Source of the DNA: Nissolia schottii
Lineage: Eukaryota; Streptophyta; Magnoliopsida; Fabales; Fabaceae
Reading direction: 5' to 3'
Assembly: GCA_003254905.1 (NCBI GenBank)
Contig: QANU01048370.1
Span: 16,542 to 80,541, forward strand
Length of the DNA stretch: 64,000 nucleotides
Shown: one piece after another, positions 46,805 through 57,000 of the stretch
Layout: every line of letters begins with the position of its first letter
How positions within the stretch are numbered: the stretch's first letter is position 1
Notes under the pieces: generated by a model
What the model was told of the DNA's origin: nothing
What the model saw: the letters and a program-made list of their open reading frames with translations, nothing else
Databases searched by the model: none
Position numbers and translations under genes: made by a program

Positions 46805-48520
46805 TTATTTATTTTTGGATAAAAGAAGAATTTCATTAAAAAGAGGAAAATTATAAAAAGTAAGAGGATAAGAGACCTCTATAAAGAGACAAGAACATAA
46901 ACCAAAAACTAAAAGAGCTATAAGTGGAGTAAAGCTTTCCAACCTCTCAAAATATGTGAGGGAAAAGCCTCTAAAGAGATTATGAGCTTTACACCAGATA
47001 GATGATAAATGCCTAATCTTCTCCCACAATACATGATTTTCTAAGAAATTGTTGTTGAAGGTGCGAGTGTAATAGTGGCAAAAACTGTACATTGCTACAA
47101 GTATTTAGCTTTCTTCCTCTTAAATCCAACAAATCTAGTCAACCAAAAGTATCTAGGGTTGCAGCACACACACACACACCCAAGATTCACCAAAGGCCCC
47201 AAACAGATTATCCCATAAGAAGCTAGCTGCTGAACAGTGCAAAGTAGAGGTGTATCTGATTCTGAATTTACACCGCACAGCACACATTAGGGGAAATTGC
47301 CTTACGAGGCTTTCAAGCTTGCAACAAGTCAGTAGTATTAATTATGTTAAGCGCATCTGTCCAAATAAAGGATTTGACCTTACAAGAAGCTTTGGACTTC
47401 CAAATAGGTTTCTTAAGGAGAAAAGACGATGAAAGCAAAGAGTGAGTAAGGAATTGAAAATAAGACTTGCAATTGAACAACCCAACGGAATCTAGAGACC
47501 AAACTCTTTTATGTGGAGAGGAAGACATGTTGACGGAAACAAGTAGACCTAAAAGGACGACTAACGTATAAGACTCTTATCATTCAAATTATGGAAAAAG
47601 TGGAAATCCCAATAGAGTTCTGGATAGGGGCAGTGTGCTAAGAAGAAAGATGGTATAGGTGAGGAAAAGAAAACCTAAAAGAGGAATCCCCTGCCTAGTT
47701 GTCCTCCCAAAAGTTAAAATGAGAACCATTCCTCACTTGCAAGGAAAGTAAAGCTGAAAGTGGAATAACCTTGGGATATAAATTTCCAGGGATTATAATG
47801 AGAAGCAAGAGATGCAGATATCGATTCCATATTGTTGATTACCTGCTGCAAGAGAGTGCGACTCTAACGAAAAGCGCCATAGCCATTAGTTGCCAAGTTC
47901 ACAATTTTAGACACCAAATTGCTGAGACCCAAACCTCTTCCTTTCTTTGGATGGCGACACACCTCCCAACTAACCTGATGATTACGTTTCAAATCCAAAG
48001 TGCCTGACCGAAGAAAATTTGTCATGATCTTTTCAATGGATTTTGGCTACACCTACAGGTAAGCGGAACAAAGATAAGAAGTAAAGGTGTATACTAGAGA
48101 GGCAAGATTGAATGAGGGTGATCCCTTTCCAACTTCCAAGGCGCTTGGAGATCTTTTCCACCACAAGATCCCAAAAAGATGCAGATCTAGGGTTACCACC
48201 TACAGGGACACCCAAGTAAACAAGTGGCCACTCCAACATCTTACAACTTGCTAGAGAAGCCATGGGAGAGAGGGTTTGAGAGTCAACATTGATACTAGCT
48301 ATACCGCTTTTGGATAGATTGTTTTCAACCTGGAGGCTATTTCAAAAATATGTAGAAGCTAGAGTACGTTTGCCATATTATCCTTGTCCTTGTCTTGGAA
48401 CAAAATGGTATCATCAACCAACCGCACATGGGATACCGCATTCCCTTTTGAACCCTCCTTTGACATCCCACACGGAATAGCATTTAATTCTTGTGAGTTG
48501 AAGGAAGGTGTTTTGCCACG
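46805..48520 (-). pseudogene. LINE (L1-type) fragment: end of reverse transcriptase to 3' end
   Basis: Frames in order on the minus strand are AVSHVRLVDDTILFQDKDKD (48,395-48,460, the FADD-box region with F-A replaced by L-V), WPLVYLGVPVGGNPRSASFW and LGSWKGITLIQSCLSSIHLY (48,040-48,240). Next comes VRNGSHFNFWEDN (about 47,720), then LFNCKSYFQFLTHS and IWKSKASCKVKSFIWTDALN (47,330-47,490), and the C-terminal tail to 46,805. Multiple frameshifts and stops. Same family as the intron-7 fragment. Confidence 0.82.
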
Positions 48521-49343
48521 ATTTTCTCTTGTACGAGCAAATTTGACATCTACTAGTTTCCATGAATAAACTAGCATGTTGTCTTCTATGTCTCCCGCGG
48601 TTTCTGAGTAAAACGCCATATGCGATGTCTAGCGTCGTGATTGTGGCGTTTCTGCCATGGTGGCCACTTGTCTTCATGGTGCCATGGCAGCCTAAGGTGG
48701 AAAAGGTGTCCAAAACCTTTTGCCCTCGGACGATGCTGGCGATCACAATGGTGAAGACGGCAGCTGGAAATGAGGTAGGACGCACCCCCATGCGCGGCAA
48801 CAGCAAGGTGAAGAGGGAGCCTGGTTCACTTTCCAGCGAACTGTGTTGTTTTGCCCAGATTTGAAACTGAATCTAGTTTTTTATTTTTAAAGATGCAATT
48901 CCATGTTTTCCCTCACTTATGTTGGTAAAGTTTCAATTTTTCCCTTATTAATCTACTGCATTGTTTATTTTTCCTCACCTAATTTGGTGAAACATCTGAT
49001 ATACCCTCACTTAACTAAGGAAATATCAAAATTTCCCTCGTCCTTATCTTCTTTAACCTTCAGACTCTTCTTCTGGTTCCCAACTAGAAGAAGCAAAATA
49101 GAGCATCGATTGCTATTTCTTACACAAACCCATGGCACAAATCTCTGTTCGTCCATTCACTCTTATTTTCAGGTGTTCCTCTCTCATCTCTCTATTTTTT
49201 TCTTCTGCTCTTCCATCCTCTTTCTCAGTATTTTTTCCGTACTCATCCCTCCTCTGTTTCAATTTTTTTTCCTTTTCTTGTGTGTTGTTGGCCTGCTGCT
49301 TCTTGGTCCCCTTCCTTCTCTAATGTCTTCTTTATTTAATTTG
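48521..49343. other. Segment without supported gene
   Basis: 48,560-48,860 is GC-richer and includes repeated 'gccatggtgg/ccatggcag' words. The rest is pyrimidine-rich. Open + strand frames are leucine/serine/phenylalanine-rich and low-complexity. No domain recognised. Confidence 0.4.
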
Positions 49344-49760
49344 AGTCTTAGATGGCTACGTTTGAATAGGATTTGGTTTTGTAATTTGTCTTTTACCTAT
49401 AATTTGACTTTTGGGCCTTGAACCTTTGATTATGCGATGCTTTTAATTTGATTATGATTCTTTTATGTTTTTGCATAAGTTTGTGATGTATTTGATGAAT
49501 TTTGTTGCCTAAAATGTGTACATATATATGGTTATTAGTGTTATCAATAGCGGAAAACACTGATAACCATATATATGTACACATTCTAGGCAACAAAATT
49601 CATCAAATATATCACAAATTTAAGCAAAAACATAAAAGAATCATTATCAAATTAAAAGCATAGCATAACCAAAGGCTCAAGGCTCAAAAGTCAAATTAAA
49701 TTAGGGGTAAAAGATAAATTACAGAACCAAATCCTATTCAAACGTAGGCCTCTTAAGACT
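49344..49760. repeat. Long inverted repeat (hairpin), arms about 200 bp, loop 13 bp
   Basis: The left arm 49,344-49,542 is the reverse complement of the right arm 49,556-49,760 with few mismatches. Examples are 'tacgtttgaataggatttgg' against 'ccaaatcctattcaaacgta', and 'acatatatatggttat' against 'ataaccatatatatgt'. The loop is 49,543-49,555. A transcript would fold into an almost perfect duplex, a possible source of small RNAs. Could be a foldback element or an inverted duplication; no target duplication found. Confidence 0.9.
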
Positions 49761-49763
49761 GAC

Positions 49764-49785
49764 AATTATATATATATATATATAT
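49764..49785. repeat. TA microsatellite
   Basis: About ten TA units directly right of the hairpin. Confidence 0.9.
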
Positions 49786-49887
49786 GTTCTCAGCCACAAT
49801 GGCATCCGCTATAAGTCGCAACGCCATCTGCCATATTTCTATGGCGGAATTTTGGCTCGATGCCATATGCTATTAACAACATTTATA

Positions 49888-49930
49888 CACACACGCACAC
49901 ACATTATATGTACATGCACGCGCGCACGCT
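49888..49930. repeat. CA / CG-containing dinucleotide repeat
   Basis: 'acacacacgcacacacattatatgtacatgcacgcgcgcacgc', alternating purine-pyrimidine throughout. Confidence 0.85.
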
Positions 49931-49934
49931 GTTG

Positions 49935-50125
49935 AGCCTTCGGAGTTGGTCACTAGATTTGGACCTTCTAACATTATCTTCCTCTTGCTCTCTTCCTTCT
50001 TATCTCAGAAGAACACGTCTCAGATCGTTGTGAGTGATTTGGTTCCAAGAATCCTTCCCCACACTTCATCCATATGCTTGTTGAGCCCAAGAAGGAACTT
50101 GTAGATTCGCTCGTTTTCTACAGGA
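49935..50125 (-). pseudogene. Copia gag (UBN2-type) fragment
   Basis: The minus-strand frame encodes ERIYKFLLGLNKHMDEVWGR and ILGTKSLTTI, then stop-interrupted sequence. This is the F-L-x-GLN....R..IL motif at the end of the copia gag domain. Confidence 0.65.
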
Positions 50126-51290
50126 GTTTTACATTGTTTGTTGTTAATTTGATCTCTATATAAATATCAAGTTGTTGCTAATAGTTAGAGTATTGAAATA
50201 TTTGGTGTTGTGGAGTTACCTTTGTTGAGATTTCCTTTAATTGACAATCATATTCTTCCTTTCCAAATACAGAATCATTTGCTTCTAATCTCTGTTGTAA
50301 ATCTCTGCTCTAATTAAGGTTAGACAGATTTGTAGGGTCTAAACCAAAGGGCATTCATTGCCAAACAAACTAGCAAGTCTCTTTCTGAATGCTACAGGGA
50401 GTTGTCTGCGATTTATCGTTAGTTTGACCATCATGGTAAAGTGGTTATGAAAAATACTGATGACATGAAAGAATACCAAAATGCTATCAACAAGGGGTGC
50501 ACACTTTCCTTACTGGATTAGATAGCTGTTTTGAACAAATTCATGGATGAATTTTGCGCAAATAGCCAGTTCCTGATTTGGAGCATTGTTATTCTCTAGT
50601 TTGATGGGAGTCAGTAATCTAGCTCGATGCACAACTTCAATCTTTTTTCTATCGGTGTATCAATTTGTTGACATCCTTGCATATTCAAGTGCACATGCTA
50701 AATTTAGAGGCATACTTGCACGTGAAGCATTATATTTGTCATAATCAAGTTCAACATGATTGAAAAAAGCATGTGAAAGTGGAAAGACTTTTCATAAAGG
50801 AAAAGTTGGATGAGAAAATTCTGGAATTGCCCATGATTTGATCAGAAGATTGTTTGACAGATATTCTCACCGAAGCAATATCGAGTGTTCTCTTTGGTTT
50901 TAACAAGTTGGGCATGTTTGACTTGTCTGCGCCAACTTGAGTGGGGGTACTGAATTTCCTTTGATTGGCAATCAGATTCCTTTTTTTTTTCTAAATATAT
51001 AATCAGTTGATTCTAATCTCTGTTGTAAATCTCTACTCTTAAATCAGTTTTTGATTAGACAGATTTGTAGGATTGGCATTAGGCCCTATTTTTAGTTATT
51101 TTTCTTCTGTATTGTGATTTTCAATTCTGATTTTACGAACGTATAAAGCTCATTTTGTACAAGAGCTTTATATTATTTACTGTCTTCCGTGCAGTGCCAT
51201 TTGATCTCTTCATAAATATCAACTTGTTGCCAGTAGAGAGTTAGATACAGTATTGAAATAGCCAGTGGCTATGGAGTTACCTTGTCTTAG
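50126..51290 (+). mobile_element. Deletion derivative of a plus-strand copia element with repeated LTR-like flanks
   Basis: Centre: a gag fragment (MKNTDDMKEYQNAINKG, then VHTFLTGLDSCFEQ by frame shift, 50,445-50,545) is followed shortly by the RNase H C-terminus and pol end (KEKLDEKILELP, FNKLGMFDLSAPT, 50,800-50,935) and a polypurine-like 'gagtgggggtactga'. Flanks: the text 'tttcctttaattgacaatca' through 'gttagacagatttgtagg' (50,228-50,339) is repeated at 50,955-51,073, and 'atataaatatcaagttgttgc' through 'tggagttaccttt' (50,158-50,224) at 51,210-51,285. Everything between gag and RNase H is missing. Old and non-autonomous. Confidence 0.65.
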
Positions 51291-51294
51291 GTCA

Positions 51295-51735
51295 GGGAGT
51301 AGGCTTTGATTTCTGAAATTGTCAAGGTGTTGCCAACATTTGAGTAGGTCTTTGTTGTATGCCAAATGTCCTAACTTGTGCTGTATTACATGAAGTTTTC
51401 TATGATATCACTTTTCATGGTGTTCAACAGCCATGTCGTCTCTTAAGTTATTTTCTTGTTTCCACTCTTGTTGGTCAGGGCCATCTTTTTCTGGTGTTTT
51501 GGCATCATTGTTGTTCTACTCTTCCTTTCCCTTTCTTAGAAGGAATATTTGGACTAATCTTGCCCACTGGGTGGAGTTTTGGTTGTGGAGCTTGTGGCCA
51601 GTTGTTGGAAGCATGGTTCGTTTGATTGTGCTGGCCATGGTTGTGCCCCCTAGTCTCCAATTTGGACCTTATGACATCTCACTTTCTTCTGCCATAGAGG
51701 TGATTTAGATCTCAAAAATGCTTCATATTGCACTC
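51295..51735 (-). pseudogene. Copia gag remnant downstream of a shared LTR
   Basis: The minus strand starts MAEESEMS then a stop. In a shifted frame it continues NSTQWARLVQIFLLRKG, NNNDAKTPEKDGPDQQEWKQ and further copia gag-like text. This is the N-terminal part of a copia gag. It lies directly after the primer-binding site at 51,732-51,743, so it belongs to an element whose 5' LTR is the LTR at 51,744-52,162. Confidence 0.6.
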
Positions 51736-51743
51736 TGATACCA
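51732..51743 (-). other. Copia primer-binding site
   Basis: TGGTATCAGAGT on the minus strand, adjacent to the LTR end, matching the initiator-methionine tRNA primer site for eleven bases. Confidence 0.8.
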
Positions 51744-52162
51744 TGCATAAATGGTTTTCTTGTATGATGATTTTGTGATTACAGAATGACCCAATATATA
51801 GCTATGGTTCTAAAACAGTACAAAACCTTATTCCTAAAGAATAGGAGAAATAATCTCCTATTAAATGCTATCTTAATATATATATTGCGGAAATATTTAT
51901 TTCTGAATGAATAAAATCAATTACATTGTGGAGGAATAAATAGGAAAGAATAGGGAGGCTATACACTAATCAATCCCAGAAGATTAGGAGAAATATCCTC
52001 CTCATAATGAGCTAAGAGCTAAATAAGGAAAGGCTATATATCAGATCCTAAAACTAATAAGGAAATAATTAGTAATTAGCTGTACAGATTTTGAGGCAAA
52101 TAATCCTCATTAATTACAGAAATCAAAATCTAATTTCCTAAAATAGGACTCAATAGTCAACA
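51744..52162 (-). mobile_element. Copia LTR shared between two minus-strand elements
   Basis: 419 bp on the minus strand, TGTTGACTATTGAG ... TTTATGCA. On its upstream side is a polypurine tract (AGGGGGAGTG, 52,163-52,172) and the pol end of one element. On its downstream side are a primer-binding site and gag of another. It therefore acts as 3' LTR for one and 5' LTR for the other. Confidence 0.8.
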
Positions 52163-52169
52163 CTCCCCC

Positions 52170-53195
52170 TCAATCTGGGTGATAGATATCTATCATTTCC
52201 AGATTGGATCTAATGTTCTCATATGCATGCCTTGGAAGTGCTTTAGTTAGGATATCTGCTGTTTGGCTGCATGATGGCACGTGATCAACCTTGATGATTC
52301 CACAATCAATCTTTTCTTTTATGAAATGGCGGTCAATTTCCACATGCTTCATTCTATCATGATGAACTGGATTCTTTGCAATGCTGATGGCAGCTTTATT
52401 GTCACATAAAACTCTCATTGTATGGTTTGTGGGAATTTTGAGTTCTTCAAGCATCCTTTTTAACCAAACTCCTCCACAAATACCATGTGCCATAGCTCTA
52501 AATTCAGCCTCAGTACTGCTTCGTGCCACCACAGATTGCTTCTTACTTCTCCATGTGACCATGTTTCCCCACACGAATGAGCAATATCCAGTGGTTGACT
52601 TACGGTCTTCCACACATCCTGCCCAATCTGCATCCGTGTAAATATCAATGCCTCTGTTTGAGTTCTTTTTAAAATAAAGTCCTCTTCCTGGTGTGCCTTT
52701 TAGGTATTGCAGAATTCTGTTGACAGCTTTCATGTGAATTTCAGTGGGGTTCGTCATATAGCGACTTGCCATGCTCACAGCAAACCCGATATCAGGTCTG
52801 GTATGAGTTAGATAGATTAGCTTTCCTACCAGACTTTGGTATCTATCTTTGTTAGTTGGATGACCTCCATCTTCAACGCCATTTTTCTTGACTGGTTCGA
52901 TATGAGTGGTGGAAGCCTTACACCCAAGCATACCAGTTTCTTGCAAAAGATCCAATGTATACTTCCTTTGAGACACATAGATCCCATTTTTTGTCCGTGC
53001 AACTTCCATTCCGAGGAAGTACTTGAGCTGTCCCAAGTCCTTTACCTCAAGTGCCTTAGCCAAAAGTCTCTTGAGATGCGCGATTTGCTCATAATCATCC
53101 CCAGTGATTACAATGTCATCAACATATACGATAAACAAGGCTGTTTTCCCTTCTGAAGAGTATTTAACAAACATGGGGTGGTCTGTTTGACATTG
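52170..53195 (-). pseudogene. Copia pol, C-terminal half (reverse transcriptase and RNase H)
   Basis: An open frame of 334 codons (52,170-53,174) holds the reverse-transcriptase catalytic motif FIVYVDDIVITG, then LGQLKYFLGMEV and HTRPDIGFAVS. RNase H motifs follow: DADWAGCVEDRKSTTGYC, ARSSTEAEFRAM, CDNKAAISIAKNPVHHDR. It ends in the ADILTKALPR region typical of copia. Upstream, the frame is cut at 53,195 by the gypsy insertion and resumes at 63,268-64,000. A one-base deletion just beyond the junction (about 63,284) shifts the frame. The stop almost abuts the polypurine tract. Confidence 0.9.
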
Positions 53196-53528
53196 TGTTA
53201 GGATAAAAGATAAGCAGCCCTAAACATGGAAAGTTTATACTAGGAAGAATAAGAAAACAACTAGTTAGTTTATCTATTTTATCTTTATTAGTTTATCTTT
53301 AATTAGTAGCATTTATCTAGTTATTATCTTAGGAGTAAAATTAGGAATACAAACTATTATAAATAGGAGTATTCTCCTTAGGTTAGGGTGTAGATTTATT
53401 ATTGAGTTGTTGAGGGAACCAGCCCTTGAAGAGGAACCAGCCTCTTGATTTGATTCAATAATATCCTTTTTATTTACTAAATCCCTTTTATTTGTTCTTG
53501 TCTGTTGGTTCCCAAAAACGACCTAACA
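53196..53528 (+). mobile_element. Gypsy LTR 1 (5' LTR)
   Basis: 333 bp, TGTTAGGATAAAAG ... AACGACCTAACA. TATA box TATAAATA at 53,358-53,365. By eye it differs from the 3' LTR at about three positions and from the middle LTR at more. The next bases, aaTTGGTCCGACC, should contain the primer-binding site. They do not match the usual initiator-methionine site. Confidence 0.92.
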
Positions 53529-54051
53529 AATTGGTCCGACCTGCCTCTTTCCACCAGCCGTCGCCCACTGCACCACTGCCGGATCCAGCCGCCGCCGTCC
53601 ATCGCGCCACGGCCTACAGCGTCGCCGACGATTCGTGCGCTGCCCACCACCGTGCCGTCGAGTGCGCGACTTCCCTCTGTTTGCATTCGCGTTTGTTTTC
53701 CTACGTGGGTTGCTTTTCCGTTCGCGTTCATCCACCGCCCACCGCGCCACTGCTCACCGCGTCGCCTCCCACCGCGANCTTCGTACCTTCCTTACGTTCA
53801 CGTTCTTCTCTTTCCTCTGCGGGTTACGCTCTGTTTTCCGCTCCGTTCGCGTCTTCCACTACACCACCACCTACCGCACTGCCACCGCCTCGCGCGTTGC
53901 CACCGCGCCGTCACCCACTGCGCCGCCGTCTCCCACTGCGCCGCCGCCACCACCGGTACAGTCCAATCCGCCTTTTTCTTCCTTCTCTGGTAGACGTCTG
54001 TTCCGCACCCTTTCATCTCCTGCATCAGTTGTTCTTCTCTGATTGTCTATA
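53529..54051 (+). other. GC-rich untranslated leader of gypsy copy 1
   Basis: About 520 bases, C/G-rich with repeated 'caccgcgccactgcc' words, unlike the AT-rich surroundings. Because it is stop-poor, long frames are open in several phases, but they encode P/H/R-rich low-complexity peptides. A single n at 53,777 replaces about 37 bases present in copy 2. Confidence 0.7.
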
Positions 54052-57000
54052 ATGGACAACTGGAAGGTTTCTATGGAAACCGAGGTGGCAGACCTCAAAG
54101 GAGAGATGATAGAGGTCAAACGTTTGATCACCGTAGTCCTACGACGGATGGAGGGGCTCGAACGTCCCACGTCTGACAGCTCTGTTCACATATCTGACAC
54201 TGAAGACCCTCCGGAACCACGACCGTGGACCAAGAAAGTGGAACTTCCGATGTTCGACGGGGTGGACCCTATATCTTGGGTTGCTCGTGCTCAAAAATTT
54301 TTCGAGGTACATCGTGTTCAAGAGAACGAAAAGATGCAATTGGCTTTCATTAGCATGGACGGCGAAGCCGTAAATTGGTTTCGTTTTATTCGCAGTCGCA
54401 CTCCATCTCTTTCATGGAATTCATTGATTCCATTGTTGATTCAGTGTTTTGGTGAAGGTTGCAAAGGTAACGTCTTCAAGCGTCTAAAAACACTTACGCA
54501 GGTAGGTACTGTGGATGCATATCTTCGGGACTTTGAGGCCTTAGCTGCTCAGGTCTTAAATCCTTCCGAGGAACAGATGTTGGGTTATTTTATGGGAGGC
54601 CTGAAACCAGAAATTCGTTGCAAGGTCTGTGCTTTTCGCCCTACCGAGGTATTACACGCCATGGAACTTGCCCGGGATGTTGATGACGAGTTCCGGCTTA
54701 CACAGGGGCGTTCCGTTGGGCCAAGGGGGTCTTTTCCTCCGCGTTTTCTGCCCAAGGGAGGGATTGCGACTCCCCTTCCAGCAGGGTCAACACCTACCAC
54801 AAATGTTACTACCTTTTCTGATCAGCGTACGCCACGCCAATTGTCATCTACAGGATCCAACACCCATCTGTCTAACAACCAGTCCACTGGAACTCGTAGC
54901 AGGGGGACCAAACAATTGCCATATGCAGAGTATATGAAACGTCGAGCTGAGGGAAAATGTTTCCGCTGTGGTTTGGCTTTTGGAATGGGCCATAGATGTC
55001 CGGAAGTTAGTTTGCGATTCACCATCTTGGCCGAGGATGAAGAAGACGGTGCCGCCGTCGAAGAGGTTCACACTACCGGGATTGAAGAGGCCCCCGAGGA
55101 GCAACTATATTATCAACATATGGAGTTATCCCAGTTAGTTTCAACTACGATCGTCCCTCCGAAATCCATGAAGGTGTGGGGCCAAATTGCAGGAGTCTGG
55201 GTATCCGTTCTGATTGATAGTGGTGCCACTCATAATTTCGTGGACAAGGAATTAGTGTCACATACTGGTTGGCACGTTCAGCCTACCCGGTATTTTGGAG
55301 TTCAACTAGGAAACGGTTGCAAGCAAGAATCACAGGGTTGCTGCCAAAATTTGACCTTGGAGATGCAAGGTTATGGGTATATGGGCGACTTTTTCCCATT
55401 TGATCTTGGAGGGATGGACATCGTTCTCGGCATGCATTGGTTGGCTTCTTTGGGGGAGGTGCGACACAATTGGAAGACCCTCACTATGACCTTTAACATT
55501 CAGGGGAAGGTCTCTCTCATTCAGGGGGAGTCTCGCAAGCCGCATGCAAATTCCCCAGCACAGATTTTTGGCCAGACGTCTTCAGTCGAGGCTGCAGCTA
55601 TGATGTTATTTTATTCCGGTCTACTTCGTGATCACACGGAGACATGTACAAGCGCGACACAACAATTGGACCAAATCCAGTCCTCCCAATTGCAGTAGGT
55701 TCTAGCTGATTATGAGGGAGTTTTTGCCAAACCCACAGGCCTTCCTCCAAACAGACAAGTCGATCACAAGATCTCTTTACAAGAGGGCACAGGTCCTATT
55801 AATGTCCGACCTTATCGTTATCCGCACTTGCAGAAAAATGAGATCGAAAGGCAAATTAATGAGATGTTACAAGAGGGCATCATACAACACAGCAACAGCC
55901 CTTTTTCTAGTCCTGTTATCCTTGTGAAGAAGAAGGATGGTAGCTGGCGACTTTGCATTGATTATAGAGCCTTGAACAAGGCAACGATTCCTGACAAGTT
56001 TCCCATTCCCGTCATTGAAGAGTTGCTCGATGAATTGTTTGGCGCCATTTATTTTTCTAAGATCGATTTGAAATCAGGTTATCATCAGATTTGCATGAAC
56101 ACAAATGACATTCCAAAAACGGCTTTTCGCACTCACCAAAGCCATTATGAGTCTCTAGTGATGCCGTTCGGCCTCACTAATGCGCTTGCTACTTTTCAGC
56201 GTGCTATGAATTCTGTCCTTCAGCCATTCTTGCGGAAGTTCGTGTTGGTTTTCTTTGATGATATCCTCGTTTACAGTTCAGATTGGGAAAGCCACCTGCA
56301 ACATGTAAAAACAGTATTACATACTCTCCAGCAGCACTGTTTCTTTGCCAATGCAAAAAAATGTAGCTTCGGCAGGACCACTATTGATTACCTCGGTATC
56401 GGATTTCTCGAGAAGGGGTTTCCATGGATCCAGAGAAGGTCACCTCCGTACTTCATTGGCCTGTCCCGCAAACCCTTAAGGCTTTAAGGGGATTCCTGGG
56501 TCTTACAGGGTATTATCGCAAATTTGTGAAGAATTATGGGAAGATTGCAAAACCACTCACAGACTTGCTAAAAAAGGGGAGTTTTCTATGGGGTGAGGCA
56601 GCAACACTAGCTTTCGGTACACTCAAGGAGGCTCTTATTCAAGCGCCGGTCTTGGCTCTACCCGACTTCACAAAACCTTTTGCCATTGAGTGTGATGCTT
56701 GCGGTATCGGTTTAAGGGGGATATTGATGCAAGAGAAACGACCTATCGCCTACTTCAGCAAAGGCTTAGCAGATTCAGTATTGAGTAAATCTGTATATGA
56801 GAAGGAACTAATGGCTTTGGTCCTCGCCATTCAGCACTGGAGGCCCTATCTTTTAGGACGGCGTTTTACTGTCTTCACTGACCAAAAGAGTTTGAAATAC
56901 CTATTGGAGCAGCGGATTACCACTCAAAACCAGCAAAACTGGTTGGCCAAGCTATTGAGCTATGATTTTGACATTATTTACAAAGTAGGGGCTACAAACA

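Noticed and set aside
48903..49421. 172-codon plus-strand frame rich in L, S and F
   Set aside because: Pyrimidine-rich low-complexity DNA that runs into the inverted repeat; no start context or domain.
53492..54052. Long upstream frame in the gypsy leader, open in both copies
   Set aside because: GC-rich DNA has few stops; three frames are open at once and the peptide is low-complexity. Kept only as a leader observation.
54139..55545. Minus-strand frames opposite gag-pol
   Set aside because: Shadows of the conserved gypsy frame, present at the same place in copy 2.
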